This document shows, one piece after another, positions 27,066 through 36,126 of a stretch of DNA of 64,000 nt; position 1 is the stretch's first letter, and every line of letters begins with the position of its first letter. This DNA comes from JAEUOS01 sp965279115 (lineage in GTDB: Bacteria; Pseudomonadota; Gammaproteobacteria; Burkholderiales; JAEUOS01), in the NCBI GenBank assembly GCA_965279115.1, contig OZ257137.1, positions 1,736,001 through 1,800,000 on the forward strand, in the 5' to 3' direction. Made by a program: the position numbers and the translations under genes. The notes beneath the pieces were generated by a model. That model had not been told where the DNA came from. It searched no databases and saw only the letters and a program-made list of their open reading frames with translations.

Positions 27066-28870
27066 GCCGCACCGCCATTGATGAGGGCGCGCTCTTTGGC
27101 CGTGGGCACCACGCCGTAGTCCTTCTTGGCCGCGGCCTCCGAGATGTAGCCCAGGCGCAGGTCGCGCAGCACCGCCGCGCGGGCGCGTTTTTTCGGGTTG
27201 CCGAAACCGCCGCCGCCGCCCGAGCGCAGGGTGTAGGCCTCGCCGGCCTCCAGGCGCATGTTGACCTTGCCGGTGTCGAACAGGGTTTCGCTGCCGTCCT
27301 TCTTGCGCATGCCGATCAGGTTGCCCAGGGCGCTTTTCCCCCCGGCCAGGCCCCACGGCGCGTGCTTCACCCGGTCCACCCGGGTCTGGTAGTTCACCCG
27401 CGCGAGCGACACCACCTCGCATTCGGCACCCAGGCCACCGCGGAATTCGCCGGCGCCGCCGGAGTCCTGGCGCAGGCGGTAGTGCTTCACCAGCAGCGGG
27501 AACTTGTTCTCCACCTGCTCCGAAGGACCATTGTGGGTGTCGCCATCGTTCATGCACACGGTGACGTTGACGCCGTCCTGGTCGTGCTTGGCGCCCCAGC
27601 CGCCGCCGATCAGCCCACCGAGGTAGATCCACAGGCGCCCGTCCTTGGGGTGGATGCCGTTCACGTTGGCGATCACGAGATCCGCATGGTGGCCGGCGAT
27701 CACCCGCTCGGGAATCGCCGGGGCGAGGGCCTTGAAGATGGTGTCGACCACCGTCATCGGGTAGGTCATCCACACCCGCATCGGCGCGGGGTGTTTGGCG
27801 CTCACCACCGTGCCGGGCGGCACGATCACCTTGAGCGGCCGGAAGCCGCCGTCGTTGATCGGGTTGTCGCGCGGCAGGGTCAGGCACTTGAAGGCCACCT
27901 GCGCGCAGGCCACCCCGGCGCCGGAATTGAAGAAGCCCTTCACCTGCGGGCTCATGCCGGAAAGGTCGACGGTCATCTCGTCGCCGCGCACGGTGACCTT
28001 GACGCGGATCGGCACCGGCTGGTCGAGGTCGATCGCGTCGTCGTCCATCCACGACTCCGCCTCGTAGACGCCGTCGGGCATGGCGCGCACCATGGCGCGC
28101 GCCTCGGCCTCGCTGTGGTCCATGATGGCGGCGATGCTGCCCTGCACGGTGTCGGCGCCATGGCGGGCCAGCAGTTCCTCAAGGTGCTTGACGCCGACGC
28201 GGCAGGCGGAGAGCTGGGCTTCCAGGTCGCCGGCGGCGCGGTCCGGACGACGCACATTCATCAGGATCAGGTCGCGCATCTCCTGGTTCAACTTGCCACG
28301 CACGTGGTACTTGACCAGCGGGATCTGCAGGCCTTCGGACCAGATGTCGGTGGTGAGTCCATTGAGAATGCCGCCGATGTCCTGCCAGTGCGCCATGCAG
28401 GTCGAAAACGCCACGATGCGCCCCTTGTGGAACACCGGGATCGAGAAGGTCAGGTGGTTCAGGTGCGCGCCGGTGGTGTAGGAATCGTTGGTCAGCAGGA
28501 TGTCGCCGGGGTGGATGTTGTCGTGCCCCCAGTGCGCGATCTTGGCCTTGACCACGTCGCTCATGCCGCGGATGAACATCGGCAGGCCGAGGCCGATGGA
28601 AAGCGTCTGGCCGTCGCGGTCGAACAGGCCCACCGTGAAGTCGAGCGCCTCGTAGATGATCATGTTGTACGAGGTGCGCATGAGCACCGACTTCATTTCC
28701 TCGGTGGCGGCGGTGAGGCTGTTGCGCACCAGTTCGACGGCGACCGGGTCGACCTTCAGGCGCCTGGCCGGCTTCGCTGCGGTCTTGCGGGCGGCAGGCT
28801 CTTTGGCGGCGGATTTTTTCATGGCGGTGCGGTCGGTGTTGGCGGGGGTTGCGGTGCGCGGCATGTTCAT
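27062..28870 (-). CDS. Hydantoinase B/oxoprolinase-family subunit (HyuB)
   Basis: This 602-residue cytoplasmic protein is a full-length HyuB. Family blocks are ALDFTVGLFDRDG, the GGILNGLTTDIW region, FNSGAGVACAQVAF, and the C-terminal SGGGGGFGNPKKR. HyuB with HyuA forms ATP-dependent hydantoinases, oxoprolinases, or ketone carboxylases. A Lys/Ala-rich leader of about 35 residues (KKSAAKEPAARKTAAKPARR) precedes the conserved domain and is unusual. The start ATG overlaps the hyuA stop (ATGA), with GGGAGGAA as ribosome site, and its own stop overlaps the small Cys protein gene. The substrate is unknown. Confidence 0.9.
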   Translation of the reverse strand: MNMPRTATPANTDRTAMKKSAAKEPAARKTAAKPARRLKVDPVAVELVRNSLTAATEEMKSVLMRTSYNMIIYEALDFTVGLFDRDGQTLSIGLGLPMFIRGMSDVVKAKIAHWGHDNIHPGDILLTNDSYTTGAHLNHLTFSIPVFHKGRIVAFSTCMAHWQDIGGILNGLTTDIWSEGLQIPLVKYHVRGKLNQEMRDLILMNVRRPDRAAGDLEAQLSACRVGVKHLEELLARHGADTVQGSIAAIMDHSEAEARAMVRAMPDGVYEAESWMDDDAIDLDQPVPIRVKVTVRGDEMTVDLSGMSPQVKGFFNSGAGVACAQVAFKCLTLPRDNPINDGGFRPLKVIVPPGTVVSAKHPAPMRVWMTYPMTVVDTIFKALAPAIPERVIAGHHADLVIANVNGIHPKDGRLWIYLGGLIGGGWGAKHDQDGVNVTVCMNDGDTHNGPSEQVENKFPLLVKHYRLRQDSGGAGEFRGGLGAECEVVSLARVNYQTRVDRVKHAPWGLAGGKSALGNLIGMRKKDGSETLFDTGKVNMRLEAGEAYTLRSGGGGGFGNPKKRARAAVLRDLRLGYISEAAAKKDYGVVPTAKERALINGGAA

Positions 28871-30954
28871 TTCCTCCCGATGCTGATGTCGAGGTTGCCA
28901 TAGGGTTCGACGACCATGCTGTCGCCGGGCTGCAGCACGGTGGTGGTGGCGTGCTCTTCGATCAGTGCCGGCCCGCTGATGCGGTTGCCGGCCAAAAGCG
29001 ACTCGCGCTGGTACACCGCGGCCTCCTTCCAGCCGCCGTCCTCGAAGTAGGCGCGCCGCTTGCCGGTCAAAGCCGCCGCGGGCGGCCGAGCGGTGCCGGC
29101 GGCGATCTTCTCCAGCGTCGGATGTTTCATCATGCCGATCACGGCGCTGCGGATGCTGACGATCTCGGCCTGCTCGCCGGGCGAACCGCGGCCGTAGCGT
29201 TCCTCATGGGCGGCGTCGAAGGCGGCCTTGATGGCGGCCTTGGTCGCCTCCGGGTTGCCGCGCCGGAAGGCTGCGGCCGGCAGGTCCACCGTCACCGCGT
29301 GCTCCTGGCCCACGTAGCGCATGTCGAGTCCGCGCTGCATCACGATCTTCCTGGTATTGAGGTCGGCCTCCTTGAGCGCCGCCTGGCCTTGCGCCTCCAT
29401 CTCGGCGAACCAGCCTTCCAGCTCGGCCATCGTCACCGCGGCCAGGCTCACGAACTGCGAGCGCACGAGATCGCGGCGAAAGTCGGCCAGCAGCATGCCG
29501 AAGGCGGAAAAATGCCCCGGCGCGCGCGGGATGATCACGCGCGGGATGCGCAGTTCGCGCGCCACCATCGAAGCATGCAGCGGGCCCGCGCCACCGTAGG
29601 CGAACATGGTCGGGAAGGCGCCGGGGTCGAGCCCGCGGTCGGTGGTGACGCCCTTGACCGCATGCGACATCGAAGCCGCCGCGATGCGCAGGATGCCCAG
29701 CGCGGCATGCGTGGTCGAGAGCCCCAGCGGGTCGGCCACGCGCTTTTTCATCGCCGCATTGGCGGCCGTCTTGTCGAGCAGCATCTCGCCACCCAGGAAA
29801 CGCTTGGGGTCGAGGCGGCCGAGCAGCAGGTTGGCGTCGGTCACGGTGGGCTCGGTGCCGCCCAGTCCGTAGCACACCGGCCCGGGCGCGGCGCCCGCGC
29901 TCTGCGGGCCGACGCGCAGCGCACCGGATTCGCTCACCGCGGCAATGCTGCCGCCGCCGGTGCCCACCTCGTGGATGTCGATCATCGGCGTCAACAGCGG
30001 CAGGCCGGTCAGGTAACCGCCGATCATCACGCTGCCGGTCACCAGCGCCGTGCCGTCGCGCACCACGCCGGCCTTGGCGGTGGTGCCGCCCATGTCGAAG
30101 GCGATGGCGTTGGCGATGCCCAGGGTGTGGCACAGCGCCTGCGTGCCGATCACCCCGGCGGCGGGGCCGGACTCCATCATGCGCACGCAATCCGAGCGCG
30201 CCTCGGACAAGGCATACAGGCCGCCGGTGGACTGCACCACCAGGAACTTGCCGGAGAACTTCTCGCGCTTGATCTCCTCCTCGATCTCGCGCAGGTAGTT
30301 GTCCACCCGCGGGCCGATGTAGGCATTGGCCACCACCGTGGAGGTGCGCTCGTATTCGCGGTACTCCTGCGAGAGGTCCGACGAGATCGAGATGAAGGCG
30401 TCCGGCAGGCGCTTCTTCAGCGCCGCCTTGACCGCGCGCTCGTGCGCCGGGTTGCGGTAGGAATGCAGGAACAGCACCGCCACCGCCTCGATACCGCGCC
30501 GCACCAGTTCGTCGGCGATGGCCTCGACTTCCTTCATGTCGAGCTTCTGGTGCACCGTGCCGTCGGCGCGCAGGCGCTCGCTCACCTCGAAGCGCAGGTC
30601 GCGTTCGATCAGGGGCGCGTGCTTGCGGTGGCGCAGGTTGAAGGAGTCGGGCCGGTTGATGCGGCCGATCTCGTAGATGTCGCGAAAGCCGCGCGTGGTG
30701 ATGAGCGCCGCGCGCGCGCCCGAGCGCTCCAGCATGGTGTTGATGGCGATCGTCGAGCCATGCAGGAACAGGTTGGCCTCGTCCAGGGTGACGCCGGCCT
30801 TCCGCATGCCGTCGGTGATGCCGGTGATCAGGCGCTGCGGCGTGGTGAGGGTCTTGCCCAGCAGGAGCACACCGCGCTTTTCGTCGAAGGCGGTCACATC
30901 AGTGAAGGTGCCGCCGATGTCGGCGGCGATGCGGGTACGGGCGGTCGGAGTCAT
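28867..30954 (-). CDS. Hydantoinase A/oxoprolinase-family ATPase subunit (HyuA)
   Basis: The 695-residue HyuA subunit has the ASKHA-type ATP motifs. The N-terminal phosphate loop is ADIGGTFTDVT near residue 8-18, followed by the hydantoinase A N-terminal domain. FDMGGTTAKAGVV near 270 is the second phosphate motif. The later MGGTxxD-like and GTGGGSIA stretches complete the domain. It would activate the substrate carbonyl with ATP. The ATG at 30954 is chosen because it begins exactly at MTPTARTRIAADIGG; an open frame to 31047 adds an unlikely segment. It is the first gene of the hyuA-hyuB-Cys protein-Bug operon and is divergent from a LysR gene. Confidence 0.9.
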   Translation of the reverse strand: MTPTARTRIAADIGGTFTDVTAFDEKRGVLLLGKTLTTPQRLITGITDGMRKAGVTLDEANLFLHGSTIAINTMLERSGARAALITTRGFRDIYEIGRINRPDSFNLRHRKHAPLIERDLRFEVSERLRADGTVHQKLDMKEVEAIADELVRRGIEAVAVLFLHSYRNPAHERAVKAALKKRLPDAFISISSDLSQEYREYERTSTVVANAYIGPRVDNYLREIEEEIKREKFSGKFLVVQSTGGLYALSEARSDCVRMMESGPAAGVIGTQALCHTLGIANAIAFDMGGTTAKAGVVRDGTALVTGSVMIGGYLTGLPLLTPMIDIHEVGTGGGSIAAVSESGALRVGPQSAGAAPGPVCYGLGGTEPTVTDANLLLGRLDPKRFLGGEMLLDKTAANAAMKKRVADPLGLSTTHAALGILRIAAASMSHAVKGVTTDRGLDPGAFPTMFAYGGAGPLHASMVARELRIPRVIIPRAPGHFSAFGMLLADFRRDLVRSQFVSLAAVTMAELEGWFAEMEAQGQAALKEADLNTRKIVMQRGLDMRYVGQEHAVTVDLPAAAFRRGNPEATKAAIKAAFDAAHEERYGRGSPGEQAEIVSIRSAVIGMMKHPTLEKIAAGTARPPAAALTGKRRAYFEDGGWKEAAVYQRESLLAGNRISGPALIEEHATTTVLQPGDSMVVEPYGNLDISIGRK

Positions 30955-31052
30955 GGGTTCCCAGTGGTTGGTCGGCGGCGCAATGGCGGCCAGGTCGGGC
31001 GGCAGTGTAGCCCCGCCCAACCATGCGTCATGCGTATGTTCACGCAACCCAG

Positions 31053-31072
31053 ATATACTTTAATCGTTATAT
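31053..31072. promoter_or_regulatory. AT-rich inverted repeat in hyuA/LysR intergenic region
   Basis: ATATAC and GTTATAT form an imperfect palindrome around TTTAATC, within the only AT-rich patch between the divergent hyuA and LysR genes. It sits 30-49 bases before the LysR ATG. A TATACT within it could also be a -10 for the LysR gene. This is the expected place for a LysR binding site. Confidence 0.4.
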
Positions 31073-31101
31073 TTTGCGGAGGCCCGATCGCCTTGGAAGC
31101 C

Positions 31102-32079
31102 ATGCGTCCCGCCCTCTGGCGCCTGTTCACCGAACTGGCCGAGATGGGCAGCATCACCCGGGTGGCTGCCGCGCGCAATGTGGCCCAGCCGCACATCAGC
31201 CGCCAGCTGGGCGAGCTCGAGCGCGCCTGCGGCGGCCGCCTGTTCGCGCGCCACGGCCGCGGCATCGCACCCACCGAACTGGGCCATCGGCTGTTGCCGC
31301 GCATCCGCGCCTGGCTGGCCGAGACCGACCAGCTCGAAAGCGATATCCGCACCGGTGCCGGCGTACCCACCGGCGAAGTGCGCCTGGCGGTGCTGCCTTC
31401 GGCGGTGCTGCCGCTGGCGGCCGTGGTGCTCGCACGACTGAGGACGGACTTTCCGCTGGTGCGCCTGACGGTGCGCGAAGGCCAGGGCAGCCAGATCGAC
31501 GACTGGCTGGAAAACGGCCGCGTCGACATCGCCGTGGGCTACCGCTACGAGAAGGAACTGCGCGCCTCCGACGAGATCCTCGCCCGCGTGGATACCTGGC
31601 TGGTGGGCCCGCCCGGCGACCCGCTCACGAAGAAGCCCACGGTGCGCTTTCGCGACCTCAGGGGCACGCGGCTTATCCTGCCCTGCCGGCCCAGCGACTG
31701 GCGCGACACCCTCGACGCGCTCGCCCGCCAGCAGGGCTTCGCGCTCAATGTGGTGGTGGAGGCCGATTCCCTGCAGATGCAGCGCGAACTGGCCGCCGGC
31801 GACGGTTACCACACCATCCTCGGGCCACTGGCGATCGCCGCCGACTGGCAGGCCGGGCGCCTGCAGGCCGCGCGCATCGTCGAACCCGACCTGCCGCGCG
31901 TGGTCGCCTTGAGCCAGCGGCCGCGCGGCGGCGCGATGCTGGCGCAGCGCGTGGTGACCGACCTGATCCGCGCGGTCGCCAGCGGCACCGCCGGGCTCGC
32001 CGTCGACACCGCGACGCTCACCGGCGGCCTGCGCGCACGGCGGGGCACGAAGCGCCTGGCCGCAGCGATTTCCCGCTAG
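31102..32079 (+). CDS. LysR-type transcriptional regulator (divergent from hyuA)
   Basis: This 325-residue regulator has the LysR winged helix at the N-terminus (LFTELAEMGSITRVAAARNVAQPHISRQLGELE) and a C-terminal effector domain. ATG 31102 is preferred; a TTG three codons earlier is possible and GGAGG sits upstream. The gene reads away from hyuA with a 147-base gap, so it most likely regulates the hyu operon in response to an intermediate. The long open frame before it (from 28849) is the opposite strand of hyuA and is not coding. Confidence 0.88.
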   Translation: MRPALWRLFTELAEMGSITRVAAARNVAQPHISRQLGELERACGGRLFARHGRGIAPTELGHRLLPRIRAWLAETDQLESDIRTGAGVPTGEVRLAVLPSAVLPLAAVVLARLRTDFPLVRLTVREGQGSQIDDWLENGRVDIAVGYRYEKELRASDEILARVDTWLVGPPGDPLTKKPTVRFRDLRGTRLILPCRPSDWRDTLDALARQQGFALNVVVEADSLQMQRELAAGDGYHTILGPLAIAADWQAGRLQAARIVEPDLPRVVALSQRPRGGAMLAQRVVTDLIRAVASGTAGLAVDTATLTGGLRARRGTKRLAAAISR

Positions 32080-32115
32080 CGGTTTTGTGCAGCGCAATGT
32101 TACCGATATGAATTT

Positions 32116-32134
32116 TTTGCATTTATTGTGCAAA
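32116..32134. promoter_or_regulatory. Perfect LysR-type palindrome TTTGCA-N7-TGCAAA
   Basis: A 19-base perfect inverted repeat with six-base arms lies 50 bases before the ATG of the second LysR gene, inside a T-rich patch. The spacing and T-N11-A form match classical LysR boxes, so it is a good candidate autoregulatory site. Confidence 0.6.
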
Positions 32135-32183
32135 TCTCGCGCGCGAATGTCATGATGCCCTTTCGCGATTAGGGGTATCCAAC

Positions 32184-33101
32184 ATGGATCTTCGGCACCT
32201 GCAGAACCTGGTTTACCTGGCCGATGAGCTGCATTTCGGCCGCGCCGCCAAGCGCGCCCACCTGTCGCAATCGGCCTTCACACGCAGCATCCAGGCGCTC
32301 GAGGAAGAGATCGGGCTCACACTGTTCGACCGCAACAAGCGGGTGGTGCGCATCACCGCGGTGGGCAAGAGCACCGCCGATCGCGCGCGCGCGCTCCTGG
32401 CCGGCCAGCGCGACCTCGAACGCGAACTCGAACTCGTCCGCACCGGCGGCATGGGCTCGGTGGCCATTGGCGGCGGGCCGTTCAGTTCCGGATTCCTGGT
32501 GTTGCCGGCGCTGGCCGAACTGCAGCGCGCGCACCCGCGCGTGAGCGCACGCCTTGAAATCTACGACGCCGGCATGGGCCTGGAGCACCTCAAGGCCGAG
32601 CGCATCGACCTGCTGGTCGGCGACCTGCGCTACCTTGGTTCCAACAAGGATTACTCCACCCGGGCCCTGGGCGAATTCGCCGGGCACCTGTACTGCCGCA
32701 GCGCGCACCCGCTGGCGGGCAAGCGCAAGGTCAGGCCCGCGGACCTGCGCCCCTATAGCCTGGCTTCGGTCAAGTTGCCGCCGACCTTCGTGGAGCGCAT
32801 GCGCGCCGGACTGGGCCTGGCGCCGGAAGACGGCCTGAACGCCGGATTTGAATGCAGTTGCGTGGCCACCCTGGTGGAGATGGCGCGCAATACCGACATG
32901 ATTCTCATGGCCACCGACTGCGCGGTTCGCCACGCCCTGGAACGCGGCGAGATGAAGCGCCTGGACATCGAGGGCTTCGACCGCGTCAAGTGCCTGTCGA
33001 GCGCCTACGGCGTGGTCCGCATGGCCGGACGCACGCTCTCACCGGCGGCCGAGATGCTCTACGAACTGCTGCTCAGGCATGGTCGGAGCAGTGCCGCCTG
33101 A
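32184..33101 (+). CDS. LysR-type transcriptional regulator (convergent with the aromatic operon)
   Basis: The 305-residue protein has the LysR HTH at the very N-terminus (MDLRHLQNLVYLADELHFGRAA, then SQSAFTRSIQALE) and a typical effector-binding domain. AGGGG lies about eight bases before the ATG. Its own upstream region holds a perfect TTTGCA-N7-TGCAAA palindrome. The gene converges on the Rieske/PdxA/extradiol operon. No other regulator gene is near that operon, so it may control it in trans, though convergent orientation makes this inference weak. Confidence 0.9.
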   Translation: MDLRHLQNLVYLADELHFGRAAKRAHLSQSAFTRSIQALEEEIGLTLFDRNKRVVRITAVGKSTADRARALLAGQRDLERELELVRTGGMGSVAIGGGPFSSGFLVLPALAELQRAHPRVSARLEIYDAGMGLEHLKAERIDLLVGDLRYLGSNKDYSTRALGEFAGHLYCRSAHPLAGKRKVRPADLRPYSLASVKLPPTFVERMRAGLGLAPEDGLNAGFECSCVATLVEMARNTDMILMATDCAVRHALERGEMKRLDIEGFDRVKCLSSAYGVVRMAGRTLSPAAEMLYELLLRHGRSSAA

Positions 33102-33126
33102 TCGTTTCACCCTGATGTTGGCGTGA

Positions 33127-33157
33127 CCCCGCAAGACGACGATGCCGTCATGCGGGG
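33127..33157. terminator. Hairpin between LysR and extradiol dioxygenase genes
   Basis: CCCCGCA-A-GACG and CGTC-A-TGCGGGG make a 12-base stem with one A-A mismatch around a seven-base loop. It lies in the convergent gap and overlaps the stop codon of the dioxygenase gene. No T-run follows, but position and symmetry suit a bidirectional terminator. Confidence 0.5.
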
Positions 33158-34059
33158 CTCGCGGCCGCGAGGATCGGGCCGCCTTGCGCGAAGCGCGGGT
33201 CCGGCGGTCCGCATTCCCAGCTGTCAAGCGAATCCAGCCTGCCGGGCAGGACCCGCGGTTCGCGCGGCGACTGCTCGGGAAACTCCTCCATGCCGAAACT
33301 GAATTCGAAGGTCATGCCGTCGGGATCGAGGAAATAAAGGAAGATGCTGCCCGACGGCGGATGGCGGCCGGGGCCATAGACGATCGGCACGCCCTTGCGC
33401 TTCAGGCGCCCCAGCGCGCGGCCGATGTCGTCGATGTCGGTGACCATGAAGTTGACGTGGTGCAGGCGGTTCGCCGGCGCGGTGGCGATCCCCAGGCTGT
33501 GATGCAAGGGATTGGGAAAGCAGCGCAGGAAAGAGACGAATCCCTCCACCTGGTCGGAAATGCGGAAATTGAGTTCCTTGACGAAGAAGTCGAGTGCCGC
33601 CTGCGCCTGCGGGGTGCCGATCACCACGTGCCCGAGGCGCGCGATCTTGGTCAGGGTCGTCCGGTAGGGCCGCTCGTGCGCGAGTAGTGCGTCGGTGAGT
33701 TCGATGGTGAGGCCGGTGGCCGGTTCGGTCACGCGCAGCGTGCGCCCCTGGCACAGGGCCTTGCACTCGGCATCGCTTACCTGCACCGGCTTGAGCCCGA
33801 TGGACTCAAGATGCGCCTGCGCTGCTGTCAGGTCGCGCGGCGACTCCATCTCGAAGGCCACCCGGACCAGGCCAGGCGAATCACCCTCGATCAGGACCAG
33901 GTTGTGGTGGTCGTCGCTGCAGCGAAAGAAATGCCGGCCGTCGGCGGAGGCGACGTCGCCGTCGAGTCCGACCACGTCCTTGAGGAACTCGGCGGATTTC
34001 GCGACGTCGCGCACCCGCAGCGCCACGTAGGCAAGTCGGCGAAAACGGAAATCGGGCAT
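33148..34059 (-). CDS. Type I extradiol dioxygenase-like protein (VOC fold)
   Basis: The 303-residue protein is a two-module VOC protein, the arrangement of type I extradiol dioxygenases. The probable Fe ligands are H144 (RLGHVVIG), H200 or H201 (RLHHVNF) and E252 (MTFEFSF), with the conserved Y242 in YFLDPDG and H186. It would cleave a catechol next to a hydroxyl. GGAGGCCCGA precedes the ATG at 34059. It is the last gene of a same-strand group with PdxA-family dehydrogenase, Bug receptor and Rieske oxygenase subunits, which supports a ring-cleavage role. The specific catechol is unknown. Confidence 0.85.
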   Translation of the reverse strand: MPDFRFRRLAYVALRVRDVAKSAEFLKDVVGLDGDVASADGRHFFRCSDDHHNLVLIEGDSPGLVRVAFEMESPRDLTAAQAHLESIGLKPVQVSDAECKALCQGRTLRVTEPATGLTIELTDALLAHERPYRTTLTKIARLGHVVIGTPQAQAALDFFVKELNFRISDQVEGFVSFLRCFPNPLHHSLGIATAPANRLHHVNFMVTDIDDIGRALGRLKRKGVPIVYGPGRHPPSGSIFLYFLDPDGMTFEFSFGMEEFPEQSPREPRVLPGRLDSLDSWECGPPDPRFAQGGPILAAASPA

Positions 34060-34114
34060 TCGGGCCTCCGGAGGCGGTCAGTGCCTTAGCGGCGCACCGC
34101 AGGGTTCAGGTTGA

Positions 34115-35098
34115 TTACTGTGTCGCGATGCCGCGTCCGGCGGCCAGGTCCGCCGCGGTCCTTATCGCCGAGAGCATGCTCAGATGCTGCGCCACCCCGC
34201 GTCCGGCGATGTCAAAGGCACTGCCATGCGGCACATTGAGCATGACATAGGGCAGGCCCAGGTACACCGTGCAGGCGCCTTCGAAGCCGACGGTCTTGAT
34301 GATGATCTGGCCCTGGTCGTGATACATGGTGACGATGGCGTCGTAATGACCGTCGAGCGCCATGCGGAACACGGTGTCCGGCCCGATCGGCCCGCGCGCG
34401 TCCATGCCAAGCGCACGCGCCTTCTCGATGGCCGGCGCGATTCGTTCGCGGTCTTCCGGAAACATGGCATGCGGGTGCATGCCGGCCACCGCGATGCGCG
34501 GCTTGGGCAACCCCCAGCGGGTGAGGTTGTCATGCACCATGCGCACCACATGCAGCACCCGCTCGGGGGTCACCAGTTCGATGGCCTCGGTGATGCGCAC
34601 ATGTTCGGAAAGCGGCACGATGCGCAGTACGCCGGTCATGCGCAGCATGAAAGTGCCTTCGGGCTGCAGCATGTCGATATCGGGCACACGGCCGGTCAGC
34701 TTGAGCGATTCGCTGTCCACCGGCCCCATCACCAGCCCCTGGACTTGGCCGGCGGCGCCCAGTTCGCTGCCGATGCGGATCCAATCCAGCACCGCTTCAC
34801 CGGAAGCCGCGGAAGCGGCGCCGAACGGGCAGGACGACACGTCGAATCCGCCCGGATCGAGCACGCGGATGGCGCGCGTGGGGCTGGCAGGAGCATCGGG
34901 GGCGTCGATGCGTTCGACCGGCAGATCCACCCCGCACACCTGCGCCGCGCGCCGCACCACGCCCGTGTCGCCCACCAGCAAGGGATCGCACAGGCCTTCG
35001 AGGGCGCCGCTGGCCAGCGCCCTGACGGCCACTTCCGGGCCGACCCCGGCCGGGTCGCCGATCATGACGGCGATGACGGGCAGTCGGGACTGGCTCAT
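34115..35098 (-). CDS. PdxA-family dehydrogenase (TphB-like cis-diol dehydrogenase candidate)
   Basis: This 327-residue NAD-dependent, divalent metal-binding dehydrogenase has the PdxA fold. It starts with GDPAGVGPE and keeps the three metal His: H166 (SEHVRIT), H210 (MHPHAMF) and H260 (MYHDQGQ). PdxA itself acts in pyridoxal phosphate synthesis. The PdxA2/TphB branch instead oxidises carbohydrate phosphates or carboxylated cis-dihydrodiols. Because it sits between Rieske oxygenase subunits and an extradiol dioxygenase, oxidative decarboxylation of a cis-dihydrodiol carboxylate to a catechol is the likely role. ATG 35098 has GAGG upstream; a longer frame to 35158 is not used. It lies ten bases after the Bug gene. 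Confidence 0.85.
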   Translation of the reverse strand: MSQSRLPVIAVMIGDPAGVGPEVAVRALASGALEGLCDPLLVGDTGVVRRAAQVCGVDLPVERIDAPDAPASPTRAIRVLDPGGFDVSSCPFGAASAASGEAVLDWIRIGSELGAAGQVQGLVMGPVDSESLKLTGRVPDIDMLQPEGTFMLRMTGVLRIVPLSEHVRITEAIELVTPERVLHVVRMVHDNLTRWGLPKPRIAVAGMHPHAMFPEDRERIAPAIEKARALGMDARGPIGPDTVFRMALDGHYDAIVTMYHDQGQIIIKTVGFEGACTVYLGLPYVMLNVPHGSAFDIAGRGVAQHLSMLSAIRTAADLAAGRGIATQ

Positions 35099-35108
35099 GT
35101 GAATTGCC

Positions 35109-36092
35109 TCATTCCGCAACCGCACCGGATACCTTGACCACGCGCAGGTACTTGGCACGGTCGGCTGTCACGGTCTCGGTCAGGCGCTCGGGGGTGTTGT
35201 TGGTGATCGGCTCCAGGCCGGCGGCGGCGAACCTGGACACCGTGTCGGGCAACGCGACTGCCCTTGTCAATGCTGCGGACAGTTTGTCGATGACCGGGCG
35301 CGGCGTGCCGGCGGGCGCGAACACGCCGATTCCCCCGGAATGGTCGAAATCGGCGATACCTGCTTCCGCCATCGAAGGGAGGTTGGGCGCGAAAACGGAA
35401 CGATTACGCGAGTTGACCGCCAGCACCTTGACCTTGCCCTCCTTGGCGAAGCCCGCCACCGAAGGCAGCGAGGCGATGGCCATCGACACCTCGCCGCTGA
35501 CCAGTGCCGGAATCGATTGCGCGCTGCCCTTGAAAGGCACGTGCAGCACCTTCAGGCCGAGCGCGGACTTGAAGTCCTCCATGGTGAGGTGGTGCGGGCT
35601 GCCGATGCCAGACGAGGCATAGGAATAGACATCGGGCCTGGCCTTCACCGCGGCGACGAGTTCCTGCAGGCTGTTGGCGGGAAACGAGGCGGTGGCCACC
35701 AGGAACAGGCCGGTCGAGGCGATCAGGCCGACCGGTGTCAGGTCGCGCAGAGAGTCATACGGGAGTTTGCGGTACAGCGCGGGATTGATCGCCCAATGCC
35801 CGAAGTCGTTGTACACCAGCGTGTAGCCGTCGGCGGGCGCGCGCATCGCGACCTGCATCGCGTTGATGCCGGAGGATCCCGCGAGGTTGTCTACAGTGAA
35901 GCCCTGGCCGAACTGCGCGGATAGCGCGTTGGCGATGATGCGGAACGAACTGTCGCCCTGTCCGCCCGCAGCGTAAGGCACGATCATCCGGACCGAACGC
36001 GCCGGGTACTCCTGCGCCTGCACGCCCAGGCAGGCGATACCGCCCAGCAACGCGAACACCGTCCGCGACATGAATGTCTTGAATAGGATCAT
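35109..36092 (-). CDS. Bug/TctC-family periplasmic receptor (5 of 8) of the aromatic operon
   Basis: The 327-residue receptor has a signal peptide ending VQAQ and a ligand loop VPYAAGGQGDSSFR, where Ser-Ser replaces the usual hydrophobic pair and may change ligand choice. IGSPHHL and VPFKGSAQSIP are the later family blocks. ATG 36092 is used; ATG 36071 (MSRTVF) is an alternative start that would still leave a signal peptide. It lies between the Rieske beta subunit (34 bases upstream) and the PdxA-family gene. TphC, the terephthalate receptor of tph operons, is a Bug protein in the same kind of setting. Confidence 0.9.
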   Translation of the reverse strand: MILFKTFMSRTVFALLGGIACLGVQAQEYPARSVRMIVPYAAGGQGDSSFRIIANALSAQFGQGFTVDNLAGSSGINAMQVAMRAPADGYTLVYNDFGHWAINPALYRKLPYDSLRDLTPVGLIASTGLFLVATASFPANSLQELVAAVKARPDVYSYASSGIGSPHHLTMEDFKSALGLKVLHVPFKGSAQSIPALVSGEVSMAIASLPSVAGFAKEGKVKVLAVNSRNRSVFAPNLPSMAEAGIADFDHSGGIGVFAPAGTPRPVIDKLSAALTRAVALPDTVSRFAAAGLEPITNNTPERLTETVTADRAKYLRVVKVSGAVAE

Positions 36093-36126
36093 GCGCTGAT
36101 TGTCCTGTTGACCGATGCGCCGCCGG

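Noticed and set aside
28849..31090. Plus-strand open frame fused in front of the LysR gene, about 750 residues
   Set aside because: It lies exactly opposite hyuA, is His/Arg/Gly-rich and has no domain; only the LysR part is real.
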